57,042 nt of DNA from Blautia sp. BIOML-A1 (GTDB lineage: Bacteria; Bacillota; Clostridia; Lachnospirales; Lachnospiraceae): the NCBI RefSeq assembly GCF_009883055.1, contig NZ_WWVR01000019.1, positions 1 to 57,042 on the forward strand, written 5' to 3'. Positions 34,529-43,275 of this stretch are shown here, piece after piece (positions within the stretch are counted from its first letter, which is position 1; every line of letters starts with the position of its first letter). The position numbers and the translations under genes are program-made. Under the pieces are notes generated by a model. That model worked only from the letters and a program-made list of their open reading frames with translations, made no database searches and was not told the origin of the DNA.

Positions 34529-35596
34529 TCAGACGATCCATTTGCCTAAGACCGGTATTTTCTTTATAAGTATTACTCCAATACAGCTAAGTACAAAAAT
34601 ACATATCATAACCATCGGAATCGCAATAAATGTAATTCCGATCATCATACTGTCCACCCCTGCTCTGTGCAGGATATCGCGGAAAAACGCATGGATCAGA
34701 TAAATACCAAAGGTATAGCTCCCTAACCGGCAGATCACTTCTTCCTGTTTCTCTGTCCACTGAATTCGGGATACATAATTTTTGAAAAACAGAAATACTG
34801 CACTTCCCCAGAAAAATCCGGCCAGCGTGAAGTTTTCATAATATGCCTGTATCTCTCTTCCTTCCCGCGGTGACATGATCTGACAGAGCAGGATTGCTGT
34901 TATGATCAGAACGACTCCAAGAATATAAACTGTCTTTTCCATTTTTTTCGGAATCTCATAATGAGAAAGATAATGCCCCAGAACAAAATATCCTGCATAA
35001 TCCACTATCATTCCAGGCTGAATCGTATACATCAGATCCATAACATACTCTTTCAGCGGAAATGAGAAACAATTCATCGTGTACGGCAGAATCTTGAAGA
35101 TCAGAAACAGCAGGATCAGATATTCCTCCCATTTCTTCCCGCGTTCACAGTTTACAATCTCCCACAGAAGCGGCGTCACGGCCAGAAGCCCCGCCAGCAT
35201 CGGAAGATACCATAAATGAAAGTAGGAACCGCTGCAATAAATCAGGACCTTCTTTAAAAACAGGACCGGACCTTCCATATTTCCTGAAACCACAATTCTG
35301 TATACTGCATAAAAAAACTGCCAGAAGGCATATGCAGCCGCAATCTGCAGAATGTTCTTTCTCCACAGTTTCTTAAGGGACCAGTTCCGTTTGCTGTCCA
35401 GATACAGGGTACCGCTGATCATAACAAACACAGCGACTGCAAACCGAAAGATCCCATGATAGAAATTTGAAACTCTCCACACCCCGGAATCCAGTGCTGT
35501 ATCCCGGAAATGCTGCGATCCGGCATGAATACCGATCACACCGATGCAGGCGGCAATGCGAAGAAGTTCTATCCACGTAATTCTCTTTTTATTCAT
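34529..35596 (-). CDS. Acyltransferase family 3 membrane protein
   Basis: 355 aa. Integral membrane O-acyltransferase of the acyltransferase-3 family, which modify cell-surface glycans. It begins ITWIELLRIAACIGVIGIHAG, with the conserved Arg and His (RIAAC...GIHAG) in TM1. About ten transmembrane helices; the TM10 region GSYTFGIYLIHAFF matches the family's SYGIYLIH motif. The ribosome site upstream of the ATG is poor, suggesting low translation. Single gene, no glycan locus nearby. Confidence 0.85.
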   Translation of the reverse strand: MNKKRITWIELLRIAACIGVIGIHAGSQHFRDTALDSGVWRVSNFYHGIFRFAVAVFVMISGTLYLDSKRNWSLKKLWRKNILQIAAAYAFWQFFYAVYRIVVSGNMEGPVLFLKKVLIYCSGSYFHLWYLPMLAGLLAVTPLLWEIVNCERGKKWEEYLILLFLIFKILPYTMNCFSFPLKEYVMDLMYTIQPGMIVDYAGYFVLGHYLSHYEIPKKMEKTVYILGVVLIITAILLCQIMSPREGREIQAYYENFTLAGFFWGSAVFLFFKNYVSRIQWTEKQEEVICRLGSYTFGIYLIHAFFRDILHRAGVDSMMIGITFIAIPMVMICIFVLSCIGVILIKKIPVLGKWIV

Positions 35597-35673
35597 CTTG
35601 ACTTGTGAATCTGAAGTCTACTGTTTTTCAGACTCTTCTCCCTTTATTTTGTGTGTCTGCAGCTGTTTATCCG

Positions 35674-35691
35674 TAACTGTTCACAGTAGCG
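35674..35691. repeat. 18-nt palindrome GTAACTGTTCACAGTAGC
   Basis: Short form of the dispersed family, between the acyltransferase start and the end of the following membrane-protein gene. Confidence 0.65.
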
Positions 35692-35800
35692 TTTATCCTC
35701 TTTACAGCCGCATATTCTCAAGTTTCTCAGCTTCCGTTATGCTTCAAAGTATAACAAACACCTCTCCTTCCTACAAGAACTATTTCCTCTGAGTTTCCTG

Positions 35801-36427
35801 TCACTCCATGAATTCCCGGATGATCTCTCTCATAATCTCCTCTTCTTCCGGGCTAAGCATCTTGCTGAAATGACTTCCGGTAGCAGCAGTCTGCCGGATA
35901 CTTGCTGTGATCTTCTCCACCATCTCCTCCTGAAGTGCAGGATCCACTTTTGCCGGCTGCACGACAGGGACAGGTTCTGACTTTCTTGAAGTGACGGTTT
36001 CTTCTCTTCGCGTTTTCACAGACAAAATATAATCCGCAAGAGAATTCATCACCAGTTCTTCTCTGTAAGCAAAATCCAGTGCCTGTCTGAGAATCATAAG
36101 ACCAACCGGAATCACTGTGCCCAGATAGAGATAACGAAGCGGCAGTCCATCTGTCCAGTCAAGCCTTGTCACAAACCATACCGCCAATACCAGACACCCC
36201 GTTGATAAAAGAGACGGGATCCAGACCAGAAGATTCATTCGATTCAGCAGTTTGTCTCTTGTCTTCCAGAGATTCAGCCATTTTTCCTTAAGACTTGTGA
36301 CCGCATTCGTTCTTCGCAAAATTCTTCTGTAAGTAAGGTGTACTGCCAGCATACCGACTGCACCGGATGCACCAGATGCAGCCATGATACAAAACAGTAT
36401 CTGCAGGTCCATGATTTTCTCCAGCAT
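35801..36427 (-). CDS. Uncharacterised membrane protein with coiled C-terminus
   Basis: 208 aa. Three hydrophobic segments (about 9-30, 67-90 and 98-115) with a basic loop between the first two (YRRILRRTNAVTSLKEKWLNLW). The cytoplasmic tail (from about 120) contains a Pro/Val linker and ends LSPEEEEIMREIIREFME, a charged helix. AAGGAGG precedes the ATG. No family I recognise. It lies just downstream of murF's terminator with no clear link to it. Confidence 0.65.
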   Translation of the reverse strand: MLEKIMDLQILFCIMAASGASGAVGMLAVHLTYRRILRRTNAVTSLKEKWLNLWKTRDKLLNRMNLLVWIPSLLSTGCLVLAVWFVTRLDWTDGLPLRYLYLGTVIPVGLMILRQALDFAYREELVMNSLADYILSVKTRREETVTSRKSEPVPVVQPAKVDPALQEEMVEKITASIRQTAATGSHFSKMLSPEEEEIMREIIREFME

Positions 36428-36560
36428 AAGCCCCTCCTTGCTTTTACAATCTGTCCGGCTTCACCGCTCCGGCTCTTTCTGCTGTTAATTCACATTCTAC
36501 ACCTCCAGGAATCTGCTGCAAACAAAAATCGTTCATCAAATTCTCCTTTGAAAATACAAA

Positions 36561-36623
36561 AAACTCCCGTAAACAGCTGAATTCTCTGTTTTTCGTGAGA
36601 ATTCATCCACTCAATGGGAGTTT
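36561..36623 (-). terminator. Terminator of murF
   Basis: Outer arms AAACTCCC/GGGAGTTT and inner arms TGAATTCTC/GAGAATTCA form a long nested hairpin. GTTTTTTG follows on the minus strand. Confidence 0.85.
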
Positions 36624-36666
36624 CCGTTATTCTTATATTCATCCGAGATATACGGATTCCAGATCT

Positions 36667-38037
36667 TTACATTTTTTCCAGTGCTTCAACAACCTCTTCA
36701 AACTTCATAAAGTGAGATGCTTTTACGAGAATCGTATCTCCCTTCTGAACCAGATCTTTCAGATGTTCAAGGAGTGCTTCCCTGCTCTCTTCATAAATAA
36801 CCTCAAAATCCGGATCAGCCTTTCGTGCCGCTTCTGCCATATGTGCCGAAAGTTCACCGACACAGATGCAGGCATCTATTCCACACTGTGCAGCATGAGT
36901 TCCAACCTCCTCATGAAGAGCAATCTCATTTTCTCCAAGCTCACCCATATCTCCAAGAATTGCCACTCTGCGGCCTTCTCCATCATGAAGAACATCCAGC
37001 GAAGCCTTCATTGACATTGGATTTGCATTATAGCAGTCATCTACCACAAGGAATTTATCTGTCTCTATCATTTTGAAACGGCCACGGATCGTCTCAAGGC
37101 TTTCGATGCCCTTTTTGATTTCTTCCGTGGTAAGACCATAGATGCGTCCGACAGCAGCGGCAGCCAGTGCGTTATAGACCATATGAATTCCCGGTGTCGG
37201 AACAAGAACATCAAAAACAGCTTCCCCGAGATGGATACGGCACGCTACACCTTTGAGTCCCTTACTTTCAATATGGTCTGCGTAAACATCACGATTTTCA
37301 TCCAGTCCAAAGAATACCGGTTTAATGCCATTGTATTCGCTTACTGAGGCAAGCTTGTCATCATCACCGTTCAGGACAATATGTCCTTCCGGATTCATAC
37401 ATTTAAAGATTTCAGTCTTTGCTTTAAGCACACCGTCACGGTCTCCAAGATTTTCCAGATGACAGGTTCCGATGTTTGTGATCACACAGGTATCTGGCCT
37501 TGCAATCTTTGTCAGCCGGCTCATCTCTCCAAAATCACTGATTCCCATTTCCAGAACAGCAATCTGATCTTCCTCTCTCAGGCGAAAAACTGTGAGTGGA
37601 AGTCCCAGTTCGTTGTTAAAATTTCCCTGTGTCTTAAGAGTGCGGTATTTCTCCTTCAGAACAGACGCGATCACCTCTTTGGTACTGGTCTTTCCCACGC
37701 TTCCTGTAATCCCTACAACCGGTATCTGAAGCTGTTTCAGATAAAATTCTGCGATATCCTTCACAGCCTGAAGGGAAGAATTTATCTGAATATACGGAAA
37801 ATCAGCATTCTTAAGTTCTCGTTCCGACAGTGTTACAAGTGCCCCTTTGCTCATGACATCCTCAATAAAACGATGCGCATCCACACGTTCCCCTACGATT
37901 GGAACAAACAGACTGTCTTTTTCGATCTTGCGGCTGTCTGTGGTAATGGATGAAACCTCTCTGTCCATTATGTTTTCCGGACCATGGTAGATGCCGGAGC
38001 AGACCTCTGTAAGATTTTTTATAGTAAGATTTTTCAT
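36667..38037 (-). CDS. murF: UDP-N-acetylmuramoyl-tripeptide:D-alanyl-D-alanine ligase
   Basis: 456 aa from MKNLTIKNL (GAGAGG upstream). Adds D-Ala-D-Ala to the UDP-MurNAc tripeptide. Mur ligase N-terminal domain with DSRKIEKDSLFVPI, ATP loop GITGSVGKTSTKEVIASVL (about 110-128), TQGNFNNELGLPLT, EMGISDFGEM, NIGTCHLENLGDRDGVLKAKTEIF with the carbamylated-Lys region, and C-terminal DDCYNANPMSMKASL. It follows ddl by 64 nt; ddl makes its substrate. Confidence 0.95.
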   Translation of the reverse strand: MKNLTIKNLTEVCSGIYHGPENIMDREVSSITTDSRKIEKDSLFVPIVGERVDAHRFIEDVMSKGALVTLSERELKNADFPYIQINSSLQAVKDIAEFYLKQLQIPVVGITGSVGKTSTKEVIASVLKEKYRTLKTQGNFNNELGLPLTVFRLREEDQIAVLEMGISDFGEMSRLTKIARPDTCVITNIGTCHLENLGDRDGVLKAKTEIFKCMNPEGHIVLNGDDDKLASVSEYNGIKPVFFGLDENRDVYADHIESKGLKGVACRIHLGEAVFDVLVPTPGIHMVYNALAAAAVGRIYGLTTEEIKKGIESLETIRGRFKMIETDKFLVVDDCYNANPMSMKASLDVLHDGEGRRVAILGDMGELGENEIALHEEVGTHAAQCGIDACICVGELSAHMAEAARKADPDFEVIYEESREALLEHLKDLVQKGDTILVKASHFMKFEEVVEALEKM

Positions 38038-38101
38038 ATCGATTTCCTCTCCATATCCATATATCACCTTGCGTTCATGGCATTCCGGTGATGATATTTC
38101 C

Positions 38102-39136
38102 TTATTCGTATTTTTTCTGTGATACACGAATCAATTCTTCGCACAGAGTAGGATAATCCATTCCAAGAACGGCAGCCTCCTGTGGTATCAGACTGGTAGG
38201 AGTCATTCCCGGAAGTGTATTTGCCTCCAGGCAGTATATCTTCTCATCTTCTGTCACGATGAAATCAAGTCTTGCATAGCTTTCCATCTCCAGTGCATGA
38301 TAACCATCAACGGCCGCTTCCTGAAGACGTTTTGTCAGTTCTTCGGAAATCGGTGCCGGGCAGGTCTCCTGTACTGCACCTGGTTTGTATTTATTTTCAT
38401 AATCATAGAATCCCTCTTTCGGGACGATCTGAACAACCGGATAAGCCGTTCCGTCAACCACTGCAACTGTATACTCCACGCCCTTGATAAACTCTTCTAC
38501 AACTACTTCATTCTCATATTCAAATGCCTCATCCAGTGCTTTTTGGTAAGCTTCCTGATCATCTACAATATAAACACCAATACTGGAACCACCACAGCAT
38601 GTCTTAACTACTACAGGAAACTCCATACCAAGTGCTGCAAGAGAATCCTGGCGGTCTTTTTTCTTCATGGATTTACCGCCTGGTGTGCTCACACCTCTCA
38701 TCTGAAACATAGCTTTAGTCACACCTTTATCCATCGCCATTGCACTGCTTAAATATCCTGTTCCGGTATAAGGGATTCCCATCAGATCAAAGGCTGCCTG
38801 TAATTTACCGTCTTCTCCGTTCGCACCGTGAAGTCCAAGGAAAACAAAATCTGCTTTTTTGCAGAGTTCAATGACATTTGGTCCAAAGAAATCTCTTCGG
38901 GTTTTCTTTAACTCTTTCATCTGGGAATTAAAGCTCTTGATATACTCTGCCGCCTTTTCGACATCATATTCTGCCGGAAAAGGATTTGCCCAGTCTACCG
39001 GTTCAAGGCCACAGAATACATCCACCAGAATTGCCTGATGACCTTTCTGTCTGAGTGCCTGACAGATTCCTGTTCCTGATACAATAGAGACATCTCTTTC
39101 TGTACTGGTTCCACCTGCTAATACAACAATTTTCAT
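38102..39136 (-). CDS. ddl: D-alanine-D-alanine ligase
   Basis: 344 aa from MKIVVLAGGTSTERDVSIVSG (AAGGAG 10 nt upstream). ATP-grasp ligase forming D-Ala-D-Ala. FLGLHGANGEDGKLQ, GIPYTGTGYLSSAMAMDKG, PVVVKTCCGGSSIGV, EEFIKGVEYTV, omega-loop FYDYENKY (the Tyr-containing type that points to D-Ala:D-Ala rather than D-lactate or D-Ser), EANTLPGMTPTSLIP. An insert after residue 50 (EYDVEKAAEYIKSFNSQMKELKK) is longer than in E. coli DdlB. Cotranscribed with murF. Confidence 0.95.
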   Translation of the reverse strand: MKIVVLAGGTSTERDVSIVSGTGICQALRQKGHQAILVDVFCGLEPVDWANPFPAEYDVEKAAEYIKSFNSQMKELKKTRRDFFGPNVIELCKKADFVFLGLHGANGEDGKLQAAFDLMGIPYTGTGYLSSAMAMDKGVTKAMFQMRGVSTPGGKSMKKKDRQDSLAALGMEFPVVVKTCCGGSSIGVYIVDDQEAYQKALDEAFEYENEVVVEEFIKGVEYTVAVVDGTAYPVVQIVPKEGFYDYENKYKPGAVQETCPAPISEELTKRLQEAAVDGYHALEMESYARLDFIVTEDEKIYCLEANTLPGMTPTSLIPQEAAVLGMDYPTLCEELIRVSQKKYE

Positions 39137-39168
39137 ATTCTTCCATCTCCTTAAAGAATGCAAAAACT

Positions 39169-39200
39169 GCTGCAAAAATTCACCTCTGAATCTCTGCAGC
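39169..39200 (-). terminator. Hairpin between the transpeptidase-like gene and ddl
   Basis: GCTGCA/TGCAGC arms with an inner ATTC/GAAT pairing, followed on the minus strand by AGTTTTTG. A probable partial terminator separating ddl-murF from the upstream gene. Confidence 0.6.
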
Positions 39201-39222
39201 ATTTTTACTTGTAGTTATTCAT

Positions 39223-40638
39223 TCAGAATTTATAAACAACCACCGGCATGCCGGTTTCTACATTCTGATACAGTTCCTGTGCAGCCTCTTCCGGCAGTAC
39301 AATACAGCCTTCTGTGCCGGTCCAGTCTGTCATATCTGAGCTGAAATCCACATAATCCGTACTGCCAAAGCTGTCCTCCTCTGTGTCTGTTATCGCACTG
39401 AGATTTAATCCCGGATCACCATAAATACCAAGATCATCCGTAAAAGACAGCCAGCAGTCTGCGGTCATATTTCCGACAGATACACCTGTCTTCTTTTCTT
39501 CGATCGAGTACACACCATCCGGTGTACTGCTGCTGATTGCAATCCCGGTATCCACAACAGGCGTTCCGCTCTTATAAAGGACAAGTCTGCGATCTGTCAG
39601 ACTGACTTCCACGTAAGAATATCCGATATCATTCGTATCACGGCTTGCCGCCTTCTGTGCATATACAGGTTCTCTCACCTGAGTTTTCTTATCAAGGATT
39701 GCCTGATATAAAGCGTCGGTCTCCTTTGGCTGGTCGATCAGCCATCCATAAGTGCCTCCGGATACAGTGATATCCCTGTTATCATACGTCGAGAAAGTAC
39801 GATCTGTACCAACCGTATCATACTTCGCTGCAAGCTGTCCTACATAGGACGCAATCGCATCTTTATCCAGGATCAGACTGCCATCCTCATCTCTGCCAAG
39901 CCATTCTTTGATCAGAGTCCTGTCAACCGTTTCCTTTCGGTCACTGAAATCATACGTGATCACAACATCCGTAAGTTCATTCATCTGCTCACAGTCACTT
40001 TTCAGCTCATCACTATATATTAACGGATTTACATAGCATTCGTCAACTTCAAGATTTACTACTGTTCTTCCCGTTGTAACTGCATTAGAAATATCCTTCT
40101 GCAGTTTCTCTCTGTCAACCTTTGTGCCTTCTATTTCCGGTACAATTTCGAACCCGTCCTCATTTTCCTTTATGTACGCATCTGAGGGTTCCTGATTGTC
40201 CTTCAGGCAGTTCAGATCATCTACGGCCTTCTGAAAAAGCTTTTCATTATAGCTGACTGATGCTGAAACCTCCCAGGATTTATGCTGACTGAATGCAAGA
40301 AACCACTGAAAACGTTTCTGCTTATGCAGCATCCTGTTCACACTGCCATCTGAAGTATATTTCAGATCGATCTGATCTGCTGAAATGCTCTCCTGACCAT
40401 TTCCTCTGGTCTGAACAGCAAGAACGTATACTCTGGTCTTTTCTGCCAGAAGTTTTTCTGTCTCTTCCTGTGTCATGTAGGAACAATTAAAACCATTTAC
40501 CTGCGTTCCCGGCAGGAAATGCTTTGTAAAATAATATACTCCAAAAAAGTAGGCACCGATGCTCAGTAAAAACAGTACAACAATGAAGCCTACCAGTATC
40601 TTTCTTCCCTTGCTCATTTTTCTGTTTTCTTCTGCCAT
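39223..40638 (-). CDS. YkuD-fold L,D-transpeptidase-like protein with peptidoglycan-binding domains
   Basis: 471 aa. One N-terminal transmembrane anchor (about 12-34), then extracellular PG_binding_4-type repeats (GTQVNGFNCSYMTQEETEKLL at the start, typical of VanW/YoaR-like proteins). The C-terminal YkuD domain begins near 345 (YSYVEVSLTDRRLVLYKSGTPVVDT). The Cys of the usual SHGC motif is present (TEGCIVLPEEAA, about Cys445), but the neighbouring His is Glu, and the upstream His of the H-x(14-17)-SHGC pattern is not obvious (LGIYGDPGLN). It may be non-catalytic or atypical. AGGAGG lies close to the ATG. Confidence 0.8.
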   Translation of the reverse strand: MAEENRKMSKGRKILVGFIVVLFLLSIGAYFFGVYYFTKHFLPGTQVNGFNCSYMTQEETEKLLAEKTRVYVLAVQTRGNGQESISADQIDLKYTSDGSVNRMLHKQKRFQWFLAFSQHKSWEVSASVSYNEKLFQKAVDDLNCLKDNQEPSDAYIKENEDGFEIVPEIEGTKVDREKLQKDISNAVTTGRTVVNLEVDECYVNPLIYSDELKSDCEQMNELTDVVITYDFSDRKETVDRTLIKEWLGRDEDGSLILDKDAIASYVGQLAAKYDTVGTDRTFSTYDNRDITVSGGTYGWLIDQPKETDALYQAILDKKTQVREPVYAQKAASRDTNDIGYSYVEVSLTDRRLVLYKSGTPVVDTGIAISSSTPDGVYSIEEKKTGVSVGNMTADCWLSFTDDLGIYGDPGLNLSAITDTEEDSFGSTDYVDFSSDMTDWTGTEGCIVLPEEAAQELYQNVETGMPVVVYKF

Positions 40639-40654
40639 GATGCCTCCTGAAATG

Positions 40655-40681
40655 GTTACTGTTCACTCCGTTCACAGCAGC
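40655..40681. repeat. 27-nt palindrome after the aminotransferase gene
   Basis: GTTACTGTTCACTCC...CAGCAGC followed by CTGGTCAAAA, closely matching the copy at 2117-2143 and its flank. It lies 17 nt after the stop of the aspartate aminotransferase gene and just upstream of the transpeptidase-like gene. Confidence 0.7.
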
Positions 40682-40697
40682 CTGGTCAAAAAATGTC

Positions 40698-41987
40698 TTA
40701 TTCAGCAAGAAGCTTCTCTACACTTGCAAGCTTAACGCAGACAACAAATACCTGTGCTGCTTTTTCAAGCTCTTCAAGTGGCGGGAAAGATGGTGCAATA
40801 CGGATATTGCTGTCTTTTGGATCTTTACCATATGGATAAGTTGCTCCCGCACCTGTCATAACAACGCCTGCTTCTTTTGCCTTGGCAACGATTGCTTTTG
40901 CACATCCGTCCATAGACTCAAAGGAAATAAAGTAGCCACCCTTCGGTGTGGTCCAGCTTCCAATTCCAAGTCCGCCGAGTTCTTTTTCCAGAGTTGCCTC
41001 TACCATTTCGAATTTCGGACGGAGAATTGCTGCATGTTTGCTCATATGTGCATGAACGCCATCCAGATTCTTGAAGAATCTTACATGACGAAGCTGATTC
41101 AGTTTATCATGTCCGATAGTCTGGACAGTCATATATTTACGGAAATCATCCAGATTAGCCTTGGATGCAGCTACTGCTGCGATACCGGAACCCGGGAAGC
41201 TGATCTTGGATGTAGAAGTAAACTTATAAACAATATCAGGATTTCCTGCTTTTGCACACTCTTCGAGAATTTCAAGAAGGAAATCCTGCTCCTTCTCATC
41301 GTCATAGAGATGATGTACACTGTAAGCATTATCCCAGTAGATACGGAAATCCGGTGCAGCCGGCTTCAGACGAGCAAAACGTTTAACTGTTTCCTCTGAG
41401 TAAGTATATCCCTGTGGATTGGAATATTTCGGAACACACCAGATACCCTTGATTGCCGGATCTTCACTTACCAGTTTCTCAACCATATCCATATCCGGTC
41501 CCTGCGGAGTCATCGGAACATTGATCATCTCAATTCCAAAGAACTCTGTAACCTTAAAATGGCGGTCATATCCCGGAACAGGGCAGAGGAATTTTACCTT
41601 ATCCAGCTTGCACCATGGTGTATTTCCCATAACACCATGTGTCATAGAACGTGCCACAGTATCAAACATAACGTTCAGACTGGAAGTACCATAAATGATG
41701 ATGTTTTCCGGTGATACCTCAGAAATCTCTCCAAGAAGACGCTTTGCCTCCGGAATACCATCCATAACTCCATAGTTACGACAATCTACCCCTGTTTCAC
41801 ATTTCAGATCTGTGCTGCTTGACAGAACATCCATCAGTTCCATAGAAAGATCCAGCTGATCTGCTGCCGGTTTACCACGTGACATATCCAGGGCAAGTCC
41901 CTGTGCTTTGATATCTGCATACTGCTTATCCAGTTCTTTCTTCAGATCCAGCAGCTGTTCTCTGCTCATTTCGCTGTACTTCTGCAT
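40698..41987 (-). CDS. Aspartate aminotransferase, type Ic (Asp_aminotransf family)
   Basis: 429 aa. Long-form PLP aminotransferase close to the Corynebacterium-type aspartate aminotransferase: LALDMSRGKPAADQLDLS near the N-terminus, IIYGTSSLNVMFD, FLCPVPGYDRHF, WCVPKYSNPQGYTYS, YWDNAYSVHHLYDD, PLP-Lys in FTSTSKISFPGSG (about residue 255), and SNIRIAPSFPP with the carboxylate-binding Arg. Ribosome site GAGGAGG. The leader has two hairpins, TGCCGGT/ACCGGCA (42002-42029) and CAGCTT/AAGCTG (42058-42071). Substrate by family is aspartate/glutamate. Confidence 0.88.
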   Translation of the reverse strand: MQKYSEMSREQLLDLKKELDKQYADIKAQGLALDMSRGKPAADQLDLSMELMDVLSSSTDLKCETGVDCRNYGVMDGIPEAKRLLGEISEVSPENIIIYGTSSLNVMFDTVARSMTHGVMGNTPWCKLDKVKFLCPVPGYDRHFKVTEFFGIEMINVPMTPQGPDMDMVEKLVSEDPAIKGIWCVPKYSNPQGYTYSEETVKRFARLKPAAPDFRIYWDNAYSVHHLYDDEKEQDFLLEILEECAKAGNPDIVYKFTSTSKISFPGSGIAAVAASKANLDDFRKYMTVQTIGHDKLNQLRHVRFFKNLDGVHAHMSKHAAILRPKFEMVEATLEKELGGLGIGSWTTPKGGYFISFESMDGCAKAIVAKAKEAGVVMTGAGATYPYGKDPKDSNIRIAPSFPPLEELEKAAQVFVVCVKLASVEKLLAE

Positions 41988-42001
41988 AATTGTCCTCCTC
42001 G

Positions 42002-42117
42002 TGCCGGTCCCCAGAATCCTGTACCGGCATAAATTTAAATTCCCTCTTCTTTAGCGCCAGCTTTTAAGCTGATTTACTATCTCGTCTATTTTAGTATGCT
42101 AAATTCCTGCTTGTCAA
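42002..42117 (-). promoter_or_regulatory. Leader and probable promoter of the aspartate aminotransferase gene
   Basis: On the minus strand a perfect TTGACA (42112-42117) is followed at 15 nt by TACTAA (42091-42096), a suboptimal -10. Two hairpins follow, CAGCTT/AAGCTG (42058-42071) and TGCCGGT/ACCGGCA (42002-42029), the latter a few nt before the ribosome site. I do not recognise a T-box or riboswitch. Confidence 0.4.
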
Positions 42118-42221
42118 GTCCCACAGCCTCTGTATTTATAAAAAATTTTCTCGAATCAGAGTGATAAAGTGTAAATTCTGCATAAACTACACGGCATATA
42201 CACAAAACGCGACAGTTTTGC

Positions 42222-42250
42222 TTGCAGAATCCTGCGGTTTCACCTATACT
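42222..42250 (+). promoter_or_regulatory. Promoter of the methyltransferase gene
   Basis: TTGCAG (42222-42227), 17-nt spacer, TATACT (42245-42250). The rest of the 358-nt divergent gap holds the aminotransferase leader and the 27-nt palindrome. Confidence 0.6.
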
Positions 42251-42301
42251 GAATAGACAGGATCCTTCAAAAGATTCCTATAAAATGCATACAAAGAAAG
42301 G

Positions 42302-42328
42302 GTAACTGTTCAACACCCTTACAGTTAC
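42302..42328. repeat. 27-nt palindrome in the methyltransferase 5' UTR
   Basis: GTAACTGT-N11-ACAGTTAC, perfect 8-bp arms. The centre closely matches the copy at 24582-24608. Here it lies in the leader, immediately before the AGGAAAGG ribosome site, rather than after a stop codon. Confidence 0.75.
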
Positions 42329-42345
42329 AGGAAAGGTTATAATAT

Positions 42346-43206
42346 ATGTGGATTGCAAATGACTGGAAAGAATACGAAGTAATTGATGCTTCCTGTGGTG
42401 AAAAGCTGGAGCGCTGGGGCAAATACACCCTGGTCCGTCCGGATCCGCAGGTTATCTGGGATACCCCAAAGGTAAGCAAGGGCTGGAAAAACATGAACGC
42501 ACATTATCACCGTAGCAAAAAGGGCGGCGGCGAATGGGAGTTTTTTGATCTTCCTCAGCAGTGGGATCTCCATTATAAACATCTCACCTTCCACCTGAAA
42601 CCATTCAGCTTCAAGCATACCGGACTGTTTCCGGAGCAGGCAGTCAACTGGGACTGGTTTGGTGACAAGATCCGCAATGCAGGACGTCCGATCAAAGTAT
42701 TGAATCTTTTTGCCTACACAGGAGGTGCAACTCTTGCAGCGGCTGCTGCCGGCGCACAGGTTACCCATGTAGACGCTTCCAAGGGAATGGTAAACTGGGC
42801 AAAAGAAAATGCCGCCGCATCCGGTCTCTCAGAGGCACCGATCCGCTGGCTGGTCGATGACTGTGTAAAATTCGTTGAGCGTGAGATCCGCCGTGGTAAT
42901 CATTACGATGCCATTATTATGGACCCTCCGTCCTACGGACGTGGACCCAAAGGTGAAATCTGGAAGATCGAGGATGCGATCCATCCTCTTGTGAAACTGT
43001 GTGTGAAGCTTTTGAGTCAGGATCCGCTGTTTTTCCTGATCAACTCCTACACTACAGGACTTGCACCGGCTGTTCTGACTTATATGTTGTCAACAGAACT
43101 GAAATCCTTCAACGGACATGTGGATTCTCAGGAAATCGGTCTCCCAGTAACAGCCAGCGGACTTGTTCTTCCATGTGGTGCTTCCGGCCGGTGGGAATCA
43201 AAATAA
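42346..43206 (+). CDS. SAM-dependent methyltransferase, RlmI/RlmK-like
   Basis: 286 aa. Class I methyltransferase of the group acting on rRNA. SAM motif I VLNLFAYTGGATLAAAAAGA (about 118-137), acidic loop THVDASKGMVNWAKENAAASGL, catalytic-type motif IIMDPPSYGRGPKGE (DPPSYGRG, about 198-205), then NSYTTGLAP. The N-terminal 110 residues (WGKYTLVRPDPQVIW, WEFFDLPQQWDLHYKHLTF) form a small beta-rich substrate domain; no PUA domain is visible. Target base not determinable. Confidence 0.85.
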   Translation: MWIANDWKEYEVIDASCGEKLERWGKYTLVRPDPQVIWDTPKVSKGWKNMNAHYHRSKKGGGEWEFFDLPQQWDLHYKHLTFHLKPFSFKHTGLFPEQAVNWDWFGDKIRNAGRPIKVLNLFAYTGGATLAAAAAGAQVTHVDASKGMVNWAKENAAASGLSEAPIRWLVDDCVKFVEREIRRGNHYDAIIMDPPSYGRGPKGEIWKIEDAIHPLVKLCVKLLSQDPLFFLINSYTTGLAPAVLTYMLSTELKSFNGHVDSQEIGLPVTASGLVLPCGASGRWESK

Positions 43207-43211
43207 ATTTC

Positions 43212-43265
43212 TTGAATCTCCTGAAACACAGATATATAATACAGTTATCAAAATGTTTCAGGAGA
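43212..43265 (+). promoter_or_regulatory. Promoter flanked by a 12-bp inverted repeat
   Basis: TTGAAT (43212-43217), 17-nt spacer, perfect TATAAT (43235-43240). A perfect inverted repeat, TCTCCTGAAACA (43217-43228) and TGTTTCAGGAGA (43254-43265), has one arm inside the promoter spacer and the other just downstream of the expected start, covering the ribosome site of the Cys-rich gene. Confidence 0.65.
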
Positions 43266-43275
43266 GGTGAATATC

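Noticed and set aside
2117..42328. Dispersed palindromes as a CRISPR array
   Set aside because: The copies are scattered over 40 kb, vary in length and have no regular spacers or cas genes.
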